DNA of 64,000 bases from Roseburia sp. (GTDB taxonomy: Bacteria; Bacillota; Clostridia; Lachnospirales; Lachnospiraceae), in contig JAHZFL010000001.1 of the NCBI GenBank assembly GCA_019421345.1, positions 324,924 to 388,923 on the forward strand. The letters are read 5' to 3'. Position 1 is the stretch's first letter, and each line of letters opens with the position of its first letter. This document shows, piece after piece, positions 9,345 through 18,634 of this stretch. The translations under genes and the position numbers were made by a program. The notes beneath the pieces were generated by a model, which worked only from the letters and a program-made list of their open reading frames with translations, had not been told where the DNA came from and made no database searches.

Positions 9345-11276
9345 TCATACTCCTTCCACATTTCCAGCAGAAATAATTTTTTCCCACAGATAATAACCGT
9401 GTAGCAACTCTCCATTCAGCATTTGTGTCGTCTTGTAGGGCAATATATCTTCTTCCAATTCCAGTAGGACACTTTCTTTTTCTGAAATAAAATCAAGAAG
9501 TCTGTCTGCCGCGGATCTTGCGCGTGCAGACACCCCGGCAAAACGAATGTCCAATATCTCATAGCCAAATGGCTTGTATTCTTTCATCCACAGCGTCCGC
9601 CTCTGTACGCGAAGCATTTCTGCCAGCCTGTCGATTTCGTTCAACTCATTTTCTATGATCTCCCTCATTCCATTTTCGTCTTTTGCACGATATGCACGGC
9701 GGATCCGGTCTGTAATTCCTGCTTTTTTTGCCAAAAGCCTCGCCAATGTTTCATAATATGCGAACAATTCCCGATCCTCCCGATCCATATCATCCCATTT
9801 CCTGACATCCATAGAAATTTTTTCCACCAAGCCGGCATATTGTTTCTGTAGCTTCTCCTCCTCAAACATTTTGCTCAAAAGTCCCATCAAATTGTCCTGA
9901 TACAAAATGGTCTTCGACGGATTTTCACAGTAACGGTTATGTTTTGACACTTTGTAATCCCGATTGTCAAAAGCGTCCAAGAGACAGTAGTTGTTCCAGT
10001 CCTTTCCAAAACAAAAGCGAAATCTTTCTTCAACCTGCTCCTGCAGCGGATTCTCCGAAAATCCATATTCCCCGTATAATGCCAGTGTCGGAAGAACTGT
10101 CAACAGCGGCGTCTCTGCACCGTTATCCATCCATACGGTACAAAAAACATCTTTCATTCCCGTTTTACAGCACGCTTTTAAGGCGTCTCTTGTCGTTTGA
10201 AACGATTTGCTGATCCCAGGCGCTATCCCATTCCATGTCCATGCTCCACCGGCAAAGATCAGCGGATTGCCAAGCCTTTGATGAATACGGATATATTTCT
10301 CATAAAAATCAATCCCTTCATTGTAGTAATCCCAGTAACAGAGCGTTACATCGCTCGACAAATTGTCTTTATCCTTCGGCGTCGCATCCTCCGGCAATCC
10401 ATAGTAATCCTCCGTCCCAAAATTTAATTTCAGGTACATATCCGACCAGATGACCGGCGATAATCCCAGGCTTTTACACTCCTGCACCAACCACTCCAAA
10501 TGCCGTTTCATGAGCCTTGCAGGTTCCTCATACCCATGCTTCTCCAAATACATTCCCCTGCCCAGATGAGCCGCCTCATCCATTCCCAGATGGACGATTC
10601 CGCCAGAAAAGCATTCCGATATGGTTCTCAGCAAAGCCATCATCAATTTTTCAGTTTTGTCATCCTCTAACAGGAGAATGTCATCAATATCCTTATACTC
10701 ATTGAACGCCGGCTGCTTTAGCGCGCTGCGAAGATGTGCAAGCGTCTGTATGCAGGGAACAAGCGTAATGCCAAAAAGCAAAGCATAACGATCGCACTCC
10801 TTGATCTCTTCCTTGCTGAAACGCCCTCTTAAATATCCCCAGTACGGATACCCCTCAATTTCCAGCGTATCTTCCATATAGAGATAAAGACGATTCATTC
10901 CGAATTCCGCAAGCCTGAGCACATACTTTTTGAGCGTTTCAAGCCTTGGCACGCAATTTCTTGAACAGTCCAGCATGATTCCATTTGATTCAAAATTCGG
11001 AATTTCTTCCAGAATGAAATCTTGTTTTTGGCTATTTTGAAGCATCAGAGAAGCACCTCTGAAAAAATGTGCTTTTTTTTCATAATAAATAACACATTCT
11101 TCTTTTTGTTTCACGATTTTTAGCTTCTTCTCTGTACAAGGACGTCCGACAATACGTATTGACGCTTCTTTTTTGTCTCCAGACAACACGTATCCATGTT
11201 CCCTTAAAAAAATCTCAAGTCCCTCTGATAAATTGACGTCCGTATTATCTTCAAAATAAACAGTATTTTTCTCCAT
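9345..11276 (-). CDS. Glycoside hydrolase family 20 beta-N-acetylhexosaminidase (GH20C-like)
   Basis: Likely removes terminal GlcNAc or GalNAc from oligosaccharides by substrate-assisted catalysis. 643 residues with no signal peptide, so it should act in the cytoplasm on imported sugars. The catalytic Asp-Glu pair is Asp233-Glu234 in HLGMDEA. An N-terminal alpha/beta accessory domain (about 1-95) is followed by the barrel starting at NGIMLDCSRNCVPRLETLKK, and a long helical C-terminal part. Length and N-terminus resemble the GH20C enzyme of Streptococcus pneumoniae. It is last in the SBP-permease-sensor-regulator-beta-helix-GH20 gene string, 18 bases after the beta-helix gene, which fits a host-glycan use locus. 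Substrate preference is inferred. Confidence 0.82.
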   Translation of the reverse strand: MEKNTVYFEDNTDVNLSEGLEIFLREHGYVLSGDKKEASIRIVGRPCTEKKLKIVKQKEECVIYYEKKAHFFRGASLMLQNSQKQDFILEEIPNFESNGIMLDCSRNCVPRLETLKKYVLRLAEFGMNRLYLYMEDTLEIEGYPYWGYLRGRFSKEEIKECDRYALLFGITLVPCIQTLAHLRSALKQPAFNEYKDIDDILLLEDDKTEKLMMALLRTISECFSGGIVHLGMDEAAHLGRGMYLEKHGYEEPARLMKRHLEWLVQECKSLGLSPVIWSDMYLKLNFGTEDYYGLPEDATPKDKDNLSSDVTLCYWDYYNEGIDFYEKYIRIHQRLGNPLIFAGGAWTWNGIAPGISKSFQTTRDALKACCKTGMKDVFCTVWMDNGAETPLLTVLPTLALYGEYGFSENPLQEQVEERFRFCFGKDWNNYCLLDAFDNRDYKVSKHNRYCENPSKTILYQDNLMGLLSKMFEEEKLQKQYAGLVEKISMDVRKWDDMDREDRELFAYYETLARLLAKKAGITDRIRRAYRAKDENGMREIIENELNEIDRLAEMLRVQRRTLWMKEYKPFGYEILDIRFAGVSARARSAADRLLDFISEKESVLLELEEDILPYKTTQMLNGELLHGYYLWEKIISAGNVEGV

Positions 11277-11294
11277 ACGACTTTCTCTCCACTA

Positions 11295-13331
11295 TTATTT
11301 TTCTCCGACGGAAGGAATTACAATCTCTGACAGTCCCACACATTTATTTCCCTGTCCGGACGCTTTTAACTCAATTTTAAGATGATCCATTTCCAGGACA
11401 TTTGGAAATGTATAGGTAACTGCATATATGACTTTCCCATCAGATGCAAGCACTTCCGTTTCTCCGCCAGCCACATAGTCTACATTTTGTTCCTGTCCGT
11501 CACCGCCTGTGCAACAAAAACGAATTTCTGCCGGCTTCGCAGATACCGAATCTGTATAATGATATAAGGTAACATTTTTTATATTCTGTCCGCTATTCCA
11601 TTTTAATGTGACAATCCCGCTGTTTCCCTCTTCTGGTATATCTTCCTCCCAGGTCGTCCATAAATCTGAAGATGCCGTCGTATTGTAGGCACCGTCTTTT
11701 AGCCGCTCCGTTTCAGCACTATGAAAATTGCCGCTTAATTCCGCCTGCACTGCCAGATTATCCGGCTTTGCGCCGTCTTTCTTCCCATGCTCTTCGAATC
11801 CTATATCAGGCAAACCATTATATAATTCATTTCCCCAGTAATCTTTTCCGCCATTTTCATTGATCACTGCTCCTGCGTCAACGCAAGGGGATGTATCTTG
11901 TATTTTAAACAGTTCTGTTTTCTCTCCCGTTTCTGCAAACAGCGGATTCTCTATCACGGCATGGGTATCAGAAGCAACGCTTCCAACGCCATAATAATTA
12001 TTATGGTCATACGTACACCCTAATGTTTCAAGCGTCTCCTCGCCGCCGGTTTTATAAATGATATTATTTTTAAAACTTATATTTGATGCATTATCTCCCG
12101 ACGCCTTATGGGCCTGGCGAACAAACAACGTATCTCCATAGACAAATGTGTTGTTATAAAAGGAAATGTCTTTTGTATTCGCGCCGTACATCATAATAAC
12201 CTGACTATTATCCACGCAGCCATCGTTTACGCTGAGATTATAGCGTACAATATTGCCGCTGCTTTTATTGGAGGAGCACAGCAGGATAAAGCCTCCCTCA
12301 TTGTCGTGCGAATAATTATATTCATAAATGTTGCCCGTTGTGCAATTATCAAAATCAAACGCCATCCCATCCAGCGTCGTTTTTGTCTCGCAGACTTCAT
12401 TATAACGGAAGATACAATTATCTGAACTCCACATCCATACGCCTGCATGGTATTTTCCGTTCGGACGTGAATTGGCCGCCCTTACAAAATTTTTCTCTAC
12501 AACCGCCCCGTCACAGCAGGTGATCACGATCCCATCCCCGTCGATATTCTCTACCGTATTATTGCTCACAACTACCTTTTCCGACGGATAGTATGCTCCT
12601 GCATCCGGCTCATCCAGATTCCATCTGACCGACCAGTATGAGTAAAAATAAATTCCCTCTCTCCCAAGATTTTTTACACTATTTCCATCAATTAAAATGT
12701 CTTCCCACTTTGACTGTACCGCGCCCTCTCCCGTAGAAGGATTTTTCGTTGATATCTTACCGATAATTCCACCGTTACATTTAGAACTGCCAACGCCGGT
12801 CGTTATCTCAACACCAGTCACATCATGTATATTACAATTTTTAATATAAATATGTTTTAAGGTTCCAGCATCTTGATTTTCAAAGCAAATCCCCTGCCGG
12901 TCCCCCTTCACCGCAGCTGTATTTGTTACCTCAAGGTGATTGATCTCCCAGTATTGTTGATTGTACAGATAAACGACCGCCCCCTCTTCCATATTTCCTT
13001 TGATGTAGGGATCAGAACCTTCGCCATAGCGGTCGATCACAATGGGATTGTTCTCACTGCCCGACCCCTTTGGCCAAAGCTTTCCTTCCCATGTTTCTCC
13101 AGCCTTCAGAAGAATTTTGTCTCCCGGCTGAAAAACCATGCCGTTTACTTTGTCCAGTGTTTTCCATGCACACGACGGTTCCAGCCCGGACGCACTGTCA
13201 TTTCCCACGCTCGCATCTATATAATATGTTTTTCCCGGAAGTTCTTCTGCATTGACCGGTATTTGAAAAACAAGCATATAGCTAAATAACACAGCCAGAA
13301 GAACTGGCATACTCCATTTTCTTATTTTCAT
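11295..13331 (-). CDS. Secreted right-handed beta-helix protein, candidate glycan-active enzyme
   Basis: 678 residues. A signal peptide is clear (MKIRKWSMPVLLAVLFSYML, cleavage likely after VNA near residue 28). The mature part opens with YYIDASVGNDSASG and then shows many short repeated turns rich in N, G and I (for example FRYNEV, YEYNYSHDNEGG, FYNNTFVY), typical of a parallel beta-helix over about residues 35-510. It ends with SPCVDAGA and DIGFEEHG, common at the end of such helices. Residues about 525-678 look like a beta-sandwich of the discoidin/F5-8C kind. No LPXTG, choline or SLH anchor is visible, so it should be released or loosely held. Related folds include pectate lyases, GH136 lacto-N-biosidase and GH141; I cannot choose between these by eye. 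Its place before the GH20 gene suggests it trims the same substrate outside the cell. Confidence 0.7.
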   Translation of the reverse strand: MKIRKWSMPVLLAVLFSYMLVFQIPVNAEELPGKTYYIDASVGNDSASGLEPSCAWKTLDKVNGMVFQPGDKILLKAGETWEGKLWPKGSGSENNPIVIDRYGEGSDPYIKGNMEEGAVVYLYNQQYWEINHLEVTNTAAVKGDRQGICFENQDAGTLKHIYIKNCNIHDVTGVEITTGVGSSKCNGGIIGKISTKNPSTGEGAVQSKWEDILIDGNSVKNLGREGIYFYSYWSVRWNLDEPDAGAYYPSEKVVVSNNTVENIDGDGIVITCCDGAVVEKNFVRAANSRPNGKYHAGVWMWSSDNCIFRYNEVCETKTTLDGMAFDFDNCTTGNIYEYNYSHDNEGGFILLCSSNKSSGNIVRYNLSVNDGCVDNSQVIMMYGANTKDISFYNNTFVYGDTLFVRQAHKASGDNASNISFKNNIIYKTGGEETLETLGCTYDHNNYYGVGSVASDTHAVIENPLFAETGEKTELFKIQDTSPCVDAGAVINENGGKDYWGNELYNGLPDIGFEEHGKKDGAKPDNLAVQAELSGNFHSAETERLKDGAYNTTASSDLWTTWEEDIPEEGNSGIVTLKWNSGQNIKNVTLYHYTDSVSAKPAEIRFCCTGGDGQEQNVDYVAGGETEVLASDGKVIYAVTYTFPNVLEMDHLKIELKASGQGNKCVGLSEIVIPSVGEK

Positions 13332-13383
13332 CGTACTCTCCCTTCTGCCGTTAAAAACCGGCGGTCAAATAAATATCTGTGTT

Positions 13384-14910
13384 TCATGACTGCAATTTCT
13401 CCGCCCGATATTCCGACGGATACATTTTTGTGCTCTTTTTAAATACTTTTGAAAAATAACTGGGGTCTATGTAGCCAACCATCAACGCAACATCCTTTGT
13501 CATGATCGACGGGCAGTTTACCAGGATTTCTTTCGATTTCTCAATTCGCATTTCCTGGATATAATGATTTGGCGTAACGCCTTTATACTCTCGAAAAAGT
13601 CTGCTTAAATAAGATGGGACAAGCCCGAATTCCTGCGCCAGCATTTTTGTACTCAGCCGCTGTGTGTAATTCTCATGTATATAAGTCTCAAGGCGGCGAA
13701 CCAAAGCCTCCGTATTTTCCTCTGCTATAGGAAACATCATGTCATGACACCAAAAGACAAACTCGGCAAATATCTCTTTCAAGCCGGCGGAACGCATAAC
13801 GATCTCATTGATAGAACTTGGCATATCTTCAATATTTTCACCCCTAAACGCCGCTCTGTATGCCTGAATAAACAACACGATTTTATTTAAGGTTAATTCC
13901 AGATCATATTGCGTAATCTTCTCCATCTCCATCTGCTTTTCTATTTCTGCTAATATCACCTGAAAATCTTTAAATTTCCCGTTTTTTATCATATACTGCA
14001 GAGCTTCCTCCGTCGCTTTTGCCATATAAAAAGAAGTTCTCTTTCCGTCTGCTCTCACCACGTTGCTCTCTCCATACTCCCAGTTCATGCAAAGCACTTT
14101 TCGAAGCTGCTTAACCGTCTGCCGAACATCTTTTAATTCCACACATGGCTCTGCCGCTGCAGCCAACGGCAGCCGGCTTCCTTTCTTTTTCAGAACCCTG
14201 TCAACCGCTCCGCACACATTGATTTCCTTTTCGGACTCCAACAGAAAAATCATCTCATTTGGATATTTTCCATCATATGCATAAATCCCTTTTAGTTCTG
14301 GAATTTCTTCCACTATCGCCTGCCTAAGATCAATTTCCTGCCAAAAAGTACTGTCAAAAACGTCCTCCTCTATATTCTGGCTGCAGTAAGCTTTGGCAAC
14401 AAAATACACCGGATAAAGTTTATAAAATTCAACATTTTGTCCCTCATTTACCTTTTCCTGCAAATTGTGTTCGGAAACCTGACTTTTTCCAATTAAAACC
14501 TGTCTTAAAATCCTGTCTTTTTTATTTGCTATGCAGGATAATAAGCTCTCTTTTAATTCCCCCAGCAGTAAAAGCAGCTCCTGCTTATCTATAGGTTTTA
14601 TCAGATAACGCTTTGCTTCGTATTTTACTGCCTGCTGCGCATAGGAAAAGTCCTGGTAGCCGCTTATGACAACACTGAGTACCTGCGGTTTTGTCTGATG
14701 TACGTATTTAAGCACCTGTAGTCCATCTACTACCGGCATATTGATATCCGTAAACAAAACATCCACCGAATGATTTTCTAAATATTCCAGCGCCTCCTTC
14801 CCATTTTTTGCCAGCATCACAACCTGAAACTCCTCGTCAAGGCTTTCGATCAACTTACTGATCCCCCGCAAAAGAGGAAGTTCATCTTCTGCAACAAGAA
14901 CTCTAATCAT
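13384..14910 (-). CDS. AraC-type response regulator (YesN-like)
   Basis: 508 residues. N-terminal receiver domain with acidic pair E8/D9, phosphorylatable Asp55 (TDINMP) and Lys in LIKPID. A central linker domain of about 250 residues of unknown fold is followed by a C-terminal AraC double helix-turn-helix (about 405-505, LAQEFGLVPSYLSRLFREYKG and DVALMVGYIDPSYFSKVFK). The gene overlaps the end of the sensor kinase gene by eight bases, so the pair is translationally coupled. It most likely activates the neighbouring transporter and glycosidase genes when sugar is sensed. Confidence 0.92.
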   Translation of the reverse strand: MIRVLVAEDELPLLRGISKLIESLDEEFQVVMLAKNGKEALEYLENHSVDVLFTDINMPVVDGLQVLKYVHQTKPQVLSVVISGYQDFSYAQQAVKYEAKRYLIKPIDKQELLLLLGELKESLLSCIANKKDRILRQVLIGKSQVSEHNLQEKVNEGQNVEFYKLYPVYFVAKAYCSQNIEEDVFDSTFWQEIDLRQAIVEEIPELKGIYAYDGKYPNEMIFLLESEKEINVCGAVDRVLKKKGSRLPLAAAAEPCVELKDVRQTVKQLRKVLCMNWEYGESNVVRADGKRTSFYMAKATEEALQYMIKNGKFKDFQVILAEIEKQMEMEKITQYDLELTLNKIVLFIQAYRAAFRGENIEDMPSSINEIVMRSAGLKEIFAEFVFWCHDMMFPIAEENTEALVRRLETYIHENYTQRLSTKMLAQEFGLVPSYLSRLFREYKGVTPNHYIQEMRIEKSKEILVNCPSIMTKDVALMVGYIDPSYFSKVFKKSTKMYPSEYRAEKLQS

Positions 14911-16714
14911 CCAAACGTCCCCCTATCACAACTACTGCTCCCTCATCATTATACAGACGAAAAACAAAATCATTGTCATAGCAAATCATAAGTCTCATGT
15001 AAATGTTCCATATTCCCATTCCTTCTACCCTACTGTCCTCAAGCTTGTTTCGAACCTGATGAAACGAAAATTCTTCTTTTCTTCTTTCAAATTTCTCCAG
15101 ATATTTTGCCGGAAATCCGCCTCCATTATCACGGATCTCGATCATCCATTTTCCATCTTTTTTTAAAATTGATATTTTAATTTTCCATACCGGCTCCATA
15201 TTCTTAAAGGAGTGCTTAAAACTATTCTCACAGATAGGCTGAATGATATACTTCGGGATCTTGATTCGGCACAGCTGCTCATCTACTTCCATTTCGTACT
15301 GAAACAGCTCCTCATACCGCTCTTTCATCAACTCCATGTAATCAAGAACGTAATCCATCTCGTCCTTTATCTGACTGTATCCATCCCCCATATGGGAGCC
15401 ATATACCAGCATCCTTCGCAGGCGCATACACACATTGGGGATCTTATCATCTCCATACCCTTGCGCTTCTATAGATATAATTGCAAGTATGTTGTATAAG
15501 AAATGAGGATTCATCTGGGACTGCAGAGCAAACAGCTGCGCTTTTATTTCGTTTGTTTCCGAAGCGTACTCTCTTTCCAGTGCTACTTTCATCCGCTCAA
15601 TCATCGCCTGAAACGCCCATTGAAGACGAACAAATTCGTCGTTATCCTGCCACTGCCCAAGCTCCATCTGCGGGTGGTCTAACGTCATGCGGCTAACGGA
15701 TTCATTTAATTGCTCCAATGGTCTTGAGAGCCTTTTTACAATAAATATTTCGGTTGCCACCGCTGTCAGCAGGATTAAAAAAATACTGATCAGGATCGCC
15801 ATATTATATTGATTAAAAAAAGAAAGATCTCTCCCCTTCTCTTTTATAAACACAATCTGATAAGGGGCATAGCTAAGCCTTTTTGCATATACAAAGCATC
15901 CCGAAACGTCCAGCATAGTTTCCTCCTGCGAGGATTCCATAATGGCAGATATTATCTCCTGGTACGACCGCTTCTCCGGGTTCCTTTTCACCGGCAGGCT
16001 CTCATAGATCAAATTTTTTTTATCCAATAAAACAACATATGTGTCTTCGCCCACGCTTTCCACCGCCCGATCAAGCCATTTTACATCCTCCTGCACCTCC
16101 ACATAGGCATAGACCTGCTCATTCGTTATGTAGTTCTTGATCTGGCGAACAACAGAAAAATAAGGTTCTTCCGACGATCCCGTATCATTTAAAATATCAT
16201 TTTTATACCATGTGTAGTACACATGCCGGTTTTCTTTTTGAAAAAACTCCTGCACATTTCTGAAACTCTCACTGGAAAACCACTGTGCGATTCCGGAATT
16301 TGTCGTTATATCTGTAGCCGTATAAACAAAATCATTCTGCTGATTATAAAGACAAATTCTTTTGACCCCATCTCTCTTAAAATTGTAAGAGTTTAATAAT
16401 CGTACCACCTCCGCATTCGCCAGCGGTTCCTGCTGGAAGTAATTTTCTTCCGAACTCGTCGACAGCTTTCTGAACATATCTACAATATCCGGATTTGCCG
16501 CAATCTGAACCGCCGTCTTGTCCAGAACGTAAAAATGATTATCAAGCTGATTCACAATGATGTCTGATACGATCTTAAAATCCTCCTGCATATTCTCCGA
16601 CATCGTCGACATTACCTTATGGTAATAAATACTGCCCAGGATGATAACGACAAACAAAATAATTATATTTTGCGCCAGTATCATTTTGGTCTTAAACCGA
16701 AATTTATGAAACAT
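14903..16714 (-). CDS. Sensor histidine kinase (YesM/LytS-type)
   Basis: 603 residues, membrane protein. First membrane segment at about residues 12-32, an extracellular sensor domain of about 270 residues (dCache-like by layout), a second membrane segment at about 304-325, then a HAMP linker (RLSRPLEQLNESVSRM). The kinase part belongs to the His_kinase family of YesM: phosphorylated His404 in QMNPHFLYN, and an ATPase domain with the N box CENSFKHSF and G boxes DNGGGF and GMGIWN. It is paired with the YesN-like regulator through an eight-base overlap. Confidence 0.93.
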   Translation of the reverse strand: MFHKFRFKTKMILAQNIIILFVVIILGSIYYHKVMSTMSENMQEDFKIVSDIIVNQLDNHFYVLDKTAVQIAANPDIVDMFRKLSTSSEENYFQQEPLANAEVVRLLNSYNFKRDGVKRICLYNQQNDFVYTATDITTNSGIAQWFSSESFRNVQEFFQKENRHVYYTWYKNDILNDTGSSEEPYFSVVRQIKNYITNEQVYAYVEVQEDVKWLDRAVESVGEDTYVVLLDKKNLIYESLPVKRNPEKRSYQEIISAIMESSQEETMLDVSGCFVYAKRLSYAPYQIVFIKEKGRDLSFFNQYNMAILISIFLILLTAVATEIFIVKRLSRPLEQLNESVSRMTLDHPQMELGQWQDNDEFVRLQWAFQAMIERMKVALEREYASETNEIKAQLFALQSQMNPHFLYNILAIISIEAQGYGDDKIPNVCMRLRRMLVYGSHMGDGYSQIKDEMDYVLDYMELMKERYEELFQYEMEVDEQLCRIKIPKYIIQPICENSFKHSFKNMEPVWKIKISILKKDGKWMIEIRDNGGGFPAKYLEKFERRKEEFSFHQVRNKLEDSRVEGMGIWNIYMRLMICYDNDFVFRLYNDEGAVVVIGGRLDD

Positions 16715-16757
16715 GAATTACCCCTCTTTCTGGTGTGACAACCCTTCTATTGTCTTT

Positions 16758-16766
16758 ATTCTACCA
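16758..16766 (-). promoter_or_regulatory. Possible extended -10 promoter for the sensor-regulator genes
   Basis: Between the permease stop and the kinase start, the minus strand reads TGGTAGAAT, an extended -10 box, about 45 bases before the kinase ATG. The -35 is weak. It would give the two-component system and the glycosidase genes a basal transcript separate from the transporter. Confidence 0.4.
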
Positions 16767-16823
16767 TAATTAACGGGTATTTTAAGCATAAACAACTTCT
16801 TTGCGCTACTATTTACAACCTGC

Positions 16824-16837
16824 TTTCCGGCCGGAAA
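16824..16837. promoter_or_regulatory. Perfect 14-bp palindrome between permease and sensor kinase
   Basis: TTTCCGGCCGGAAA is a perfect palindrome without a loop, lying five bases past the permease stop codon. With no loop and no T-run it does not look like a terminator. It may be a protein-binding site for the kinase promoter about 60 bases away. Confidence 0.3.
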
Positions 16838-16841
16838 ACAC

Positions 16842-17663
16842 TTAGCCTTTGACCGCGCCGGCCGTCATTCCTTCAACAATGTATTTCTGCAGACACAGGT
16901 ACATGATCACAACCGGCAATATTGTAAACATGATCGCCGCAAATACATACTGCCAGTCACGGGCATATAAGCCATAGAAATTATACACCATCATAGGAAT
17001 CGTTGTTCGATCCGAACTACTCATCAAATACAGGGGGATTTGAAAATTATTCCAAATACTGATCGTGGCAATGATCAAATTTGTAATCACCGCAGGCTTC
17101 ATAATTGGAATCAACACCTTAAAAAACATCTGTATCGTGTTGCAGCCGTCTATTAACGCCGCCTCGTCAATTTCCCTTGGAATCCCTCTCACAAAACTTG
17201 CAAACGTCATTACTGCAAAAGAAAGATTTACAGATGTAAACACAAGTATAACCCCGATATAAGACTCCAGCAGATGCATTTTTAACAAAAGAAAATACGT
17301 TGTGACTAACTGCATTGTTGCCGTCAATCCAAATACAAAATAATAGTATACTGCGTTCATCTTCTTATCATTTCTTCTGGAAATCACGATTCCCGCCATA
17401 CTCCCAAAGATAATTATAAAAGCAACCGATACCACTGTGATAATAAGACTGTTTTTATAACCCCTTAAAATATTTCCCGTTTCTAATACATGACGATAAT
17501 TTTCAATCATAAATTGCTTTGGCAGGCTTAAATCCATATGAAGCGCCTCTCCCTGAGTCTTGAATGATCCCAAAACCATCATAAGGATCGGTATCAGAAA
17601 CACCGGAGCCACAAGCAGGCACAATACGAAGGAAATGACCTTTTCTCTTCTCTTTGATTTCAT
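16842..17663 (-). CDS. Carbohydrate ABC transporter permease, MalG/CUT1 type
   Basis: Second membrane subunit of a CUT1 sugar importer. 273 residues with six predicted membrane segments. The EAA loop that docks to the ATPase reads EAALIDGCNTIQMFFKVLIP at about residues 185-204, and the C-terminus ends GMTAGAVKG, both typical of the MalG branch. The start overlaps the stop of the MalF-type gene by one base. No ATPase gene is in the locus; such transporters commonly share a MsmX-type ATPase encoded elsewhere. Confidence 0.93.
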   Translation of the reverse strand: MKSKRREKVISFVLCLLVAPVFLIPILMMVLGSFKTQGEALHMDLSLPKQFMIENYRHVLETGNILRGYKNSLIITVVSVAFIIIFGSMAGIVISRRNDKKMNAVYYYFVFGLTATMQLVTTYFLLLKMHLLESYIGVILVFTSVNLSFAVMTFASFVRGIPREIDEAALIDGCNTIQMFFKVLIPIMKPAVITNLIIATISIWNNFQIPLYLMSSSDRTTIPMMVYNFYGLYARDWQYVFAAIMFTILPVVIMYLCLQKYIVEGMTAGAVKG

Positions 17664-18544
17664 TATGACTCCACTTCCTTTCCTCTTAAAAAGCGATTAA
17701 GCGCAAATGCAATCACTACAATCCCCACCGATAAAATGACAGAACTTGCGCTGGATTTTCCAAGAAGCCCCAACCCAAACGCTCGGTATGTATAGGTATT
17801 AAGAACCTGCGTGTCAAATCCCGGTCCCCCTCCTGTCAAGGCGTATACAAGGTCAAACACTTTCAATCCGCCCGTAATGTTCAATGTTATAACAACCGTA
17901 AAAGAAGGCGCAAGCAACGGAAGTGTTATCTTCGTAAAACGCTGCCACGCTGTCGCCCCATCCATCTCTGCACTTTCATACAATTCTCTTGGTACAGACT
18001 GCAGCCCTGAGATAAATAAAAACATATTAAATCCAGCCCACATCCATACTTCAATAAAAATGATCCAAAACATTGCCGTTCCATACTGTCCAAGCCAATC
18101 GCCAGTAAAATCTGACAGCCCCACGGCAGCCAGGACATTGTTTAAAAGTCCGTCTTGCTTTAAAATCCCTGTAAACAAAAGCCCTATGATCATGCAGCTC
18201 AATACGCATGGCAAATAGAATAATGTACGGAAAAATCCGTTTCCTTTAAATTTTTGAACAACAAGGAGCGCAAGGCAGAGACCAACAATTGTTTTAAAAA
18301 TAGTAGTCATGGCAGCAAACAATGTTGTATTCCAAAGCGAACGCAAAAAAACCTCGTCTCCAAACAAGTTGATAAAGTTCTGAACCCCCAAAAAATGCGG
18401 CGTATTCAGGCGATCCATATTCCAATCTGTAAAAGAAAAGAAAAAAGCCATCAGAATAGGTACAATATAGAAAAGCGAATATACCACTATCGCAGGTATA
18501 CACATCCATCCCGGATATAATTTCTTTGTAATATTGTTTTTCAT
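17663..18544 (-). CDS. Carbohydrate ABC transporter permease, MalF/CUT1 type
   Basis: First membrane subunit of the importer. 293 residues, six membrane segments, EAA loop ESAEMDGATAWQRFTKITLPLL at about 197-218, and the MalF-branch motif LTGGGPGFDTQVLNTYTY. An AGGAG ribosome binding site stands before the start. It is separated from the upstream binding-protein gene by a strong hairpin, which probably lowers its expression relative to that gene. Confidence 0.94.
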   Translation of the reverse strand: MKNNITKKLYPGWMCIPAIVVYSLFYIVPILMAFFFSFTDWNMDRLNTPHFLGVQNFINLFGDEVFLRSLWNTTLFAAMTTIFKTIVGLCLALLVVQKFKGNGFFRTLFYLPCVLSCMIIGLLFTGILKQDGLLNNVLAAVGLSDFTGDWLGQYGTAMFWIIFIEVWMWAGFNMFLFISGLQSVPRELYESAEMDGATAWQRFTKITLPLLAPSFTVVITLNITGGLKVFDLVYALTGGGPGFDTQVLNTYTYRAFGLGLLGKSSASSVILSVGIVVIAFALNRFLRGKEVES

Positions 18545-18562
18545 AGCGGTCTCCTATAGTCA

Positions 18563-18597
18563 AAGATGCCGTGCCAGCTATACGGACACGGCATCTT
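18563..18597 (-). terminator. Stem-loop between binding-protein gene and permease gene
   Basis: A perfect 11-bp stem, AAGATGCCGTG at 18563-18573 paired with CACGGCATCTT at 18587-18597, sits between the two genes. There is no T-run after it, so it is more likely a barrier protecting the binding-protein mRNA 3' end, or a leaky attenuator, than a full terminator. Similar hairpins lie at the same place in two other transporter operons here. Confidence 0.7.
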
Positions 18598-18634
18598 CGT
18601 TCATATATTATGTTGTATTTCCTCGCTTTCAGAA

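Noticed and set aside
9187..9387. 66-codon minus-strand ORF after GH20
   Set aside because: Overlaps the GH20 end and the tig promoter; has CxxC but no family resemblance and no good RBS.
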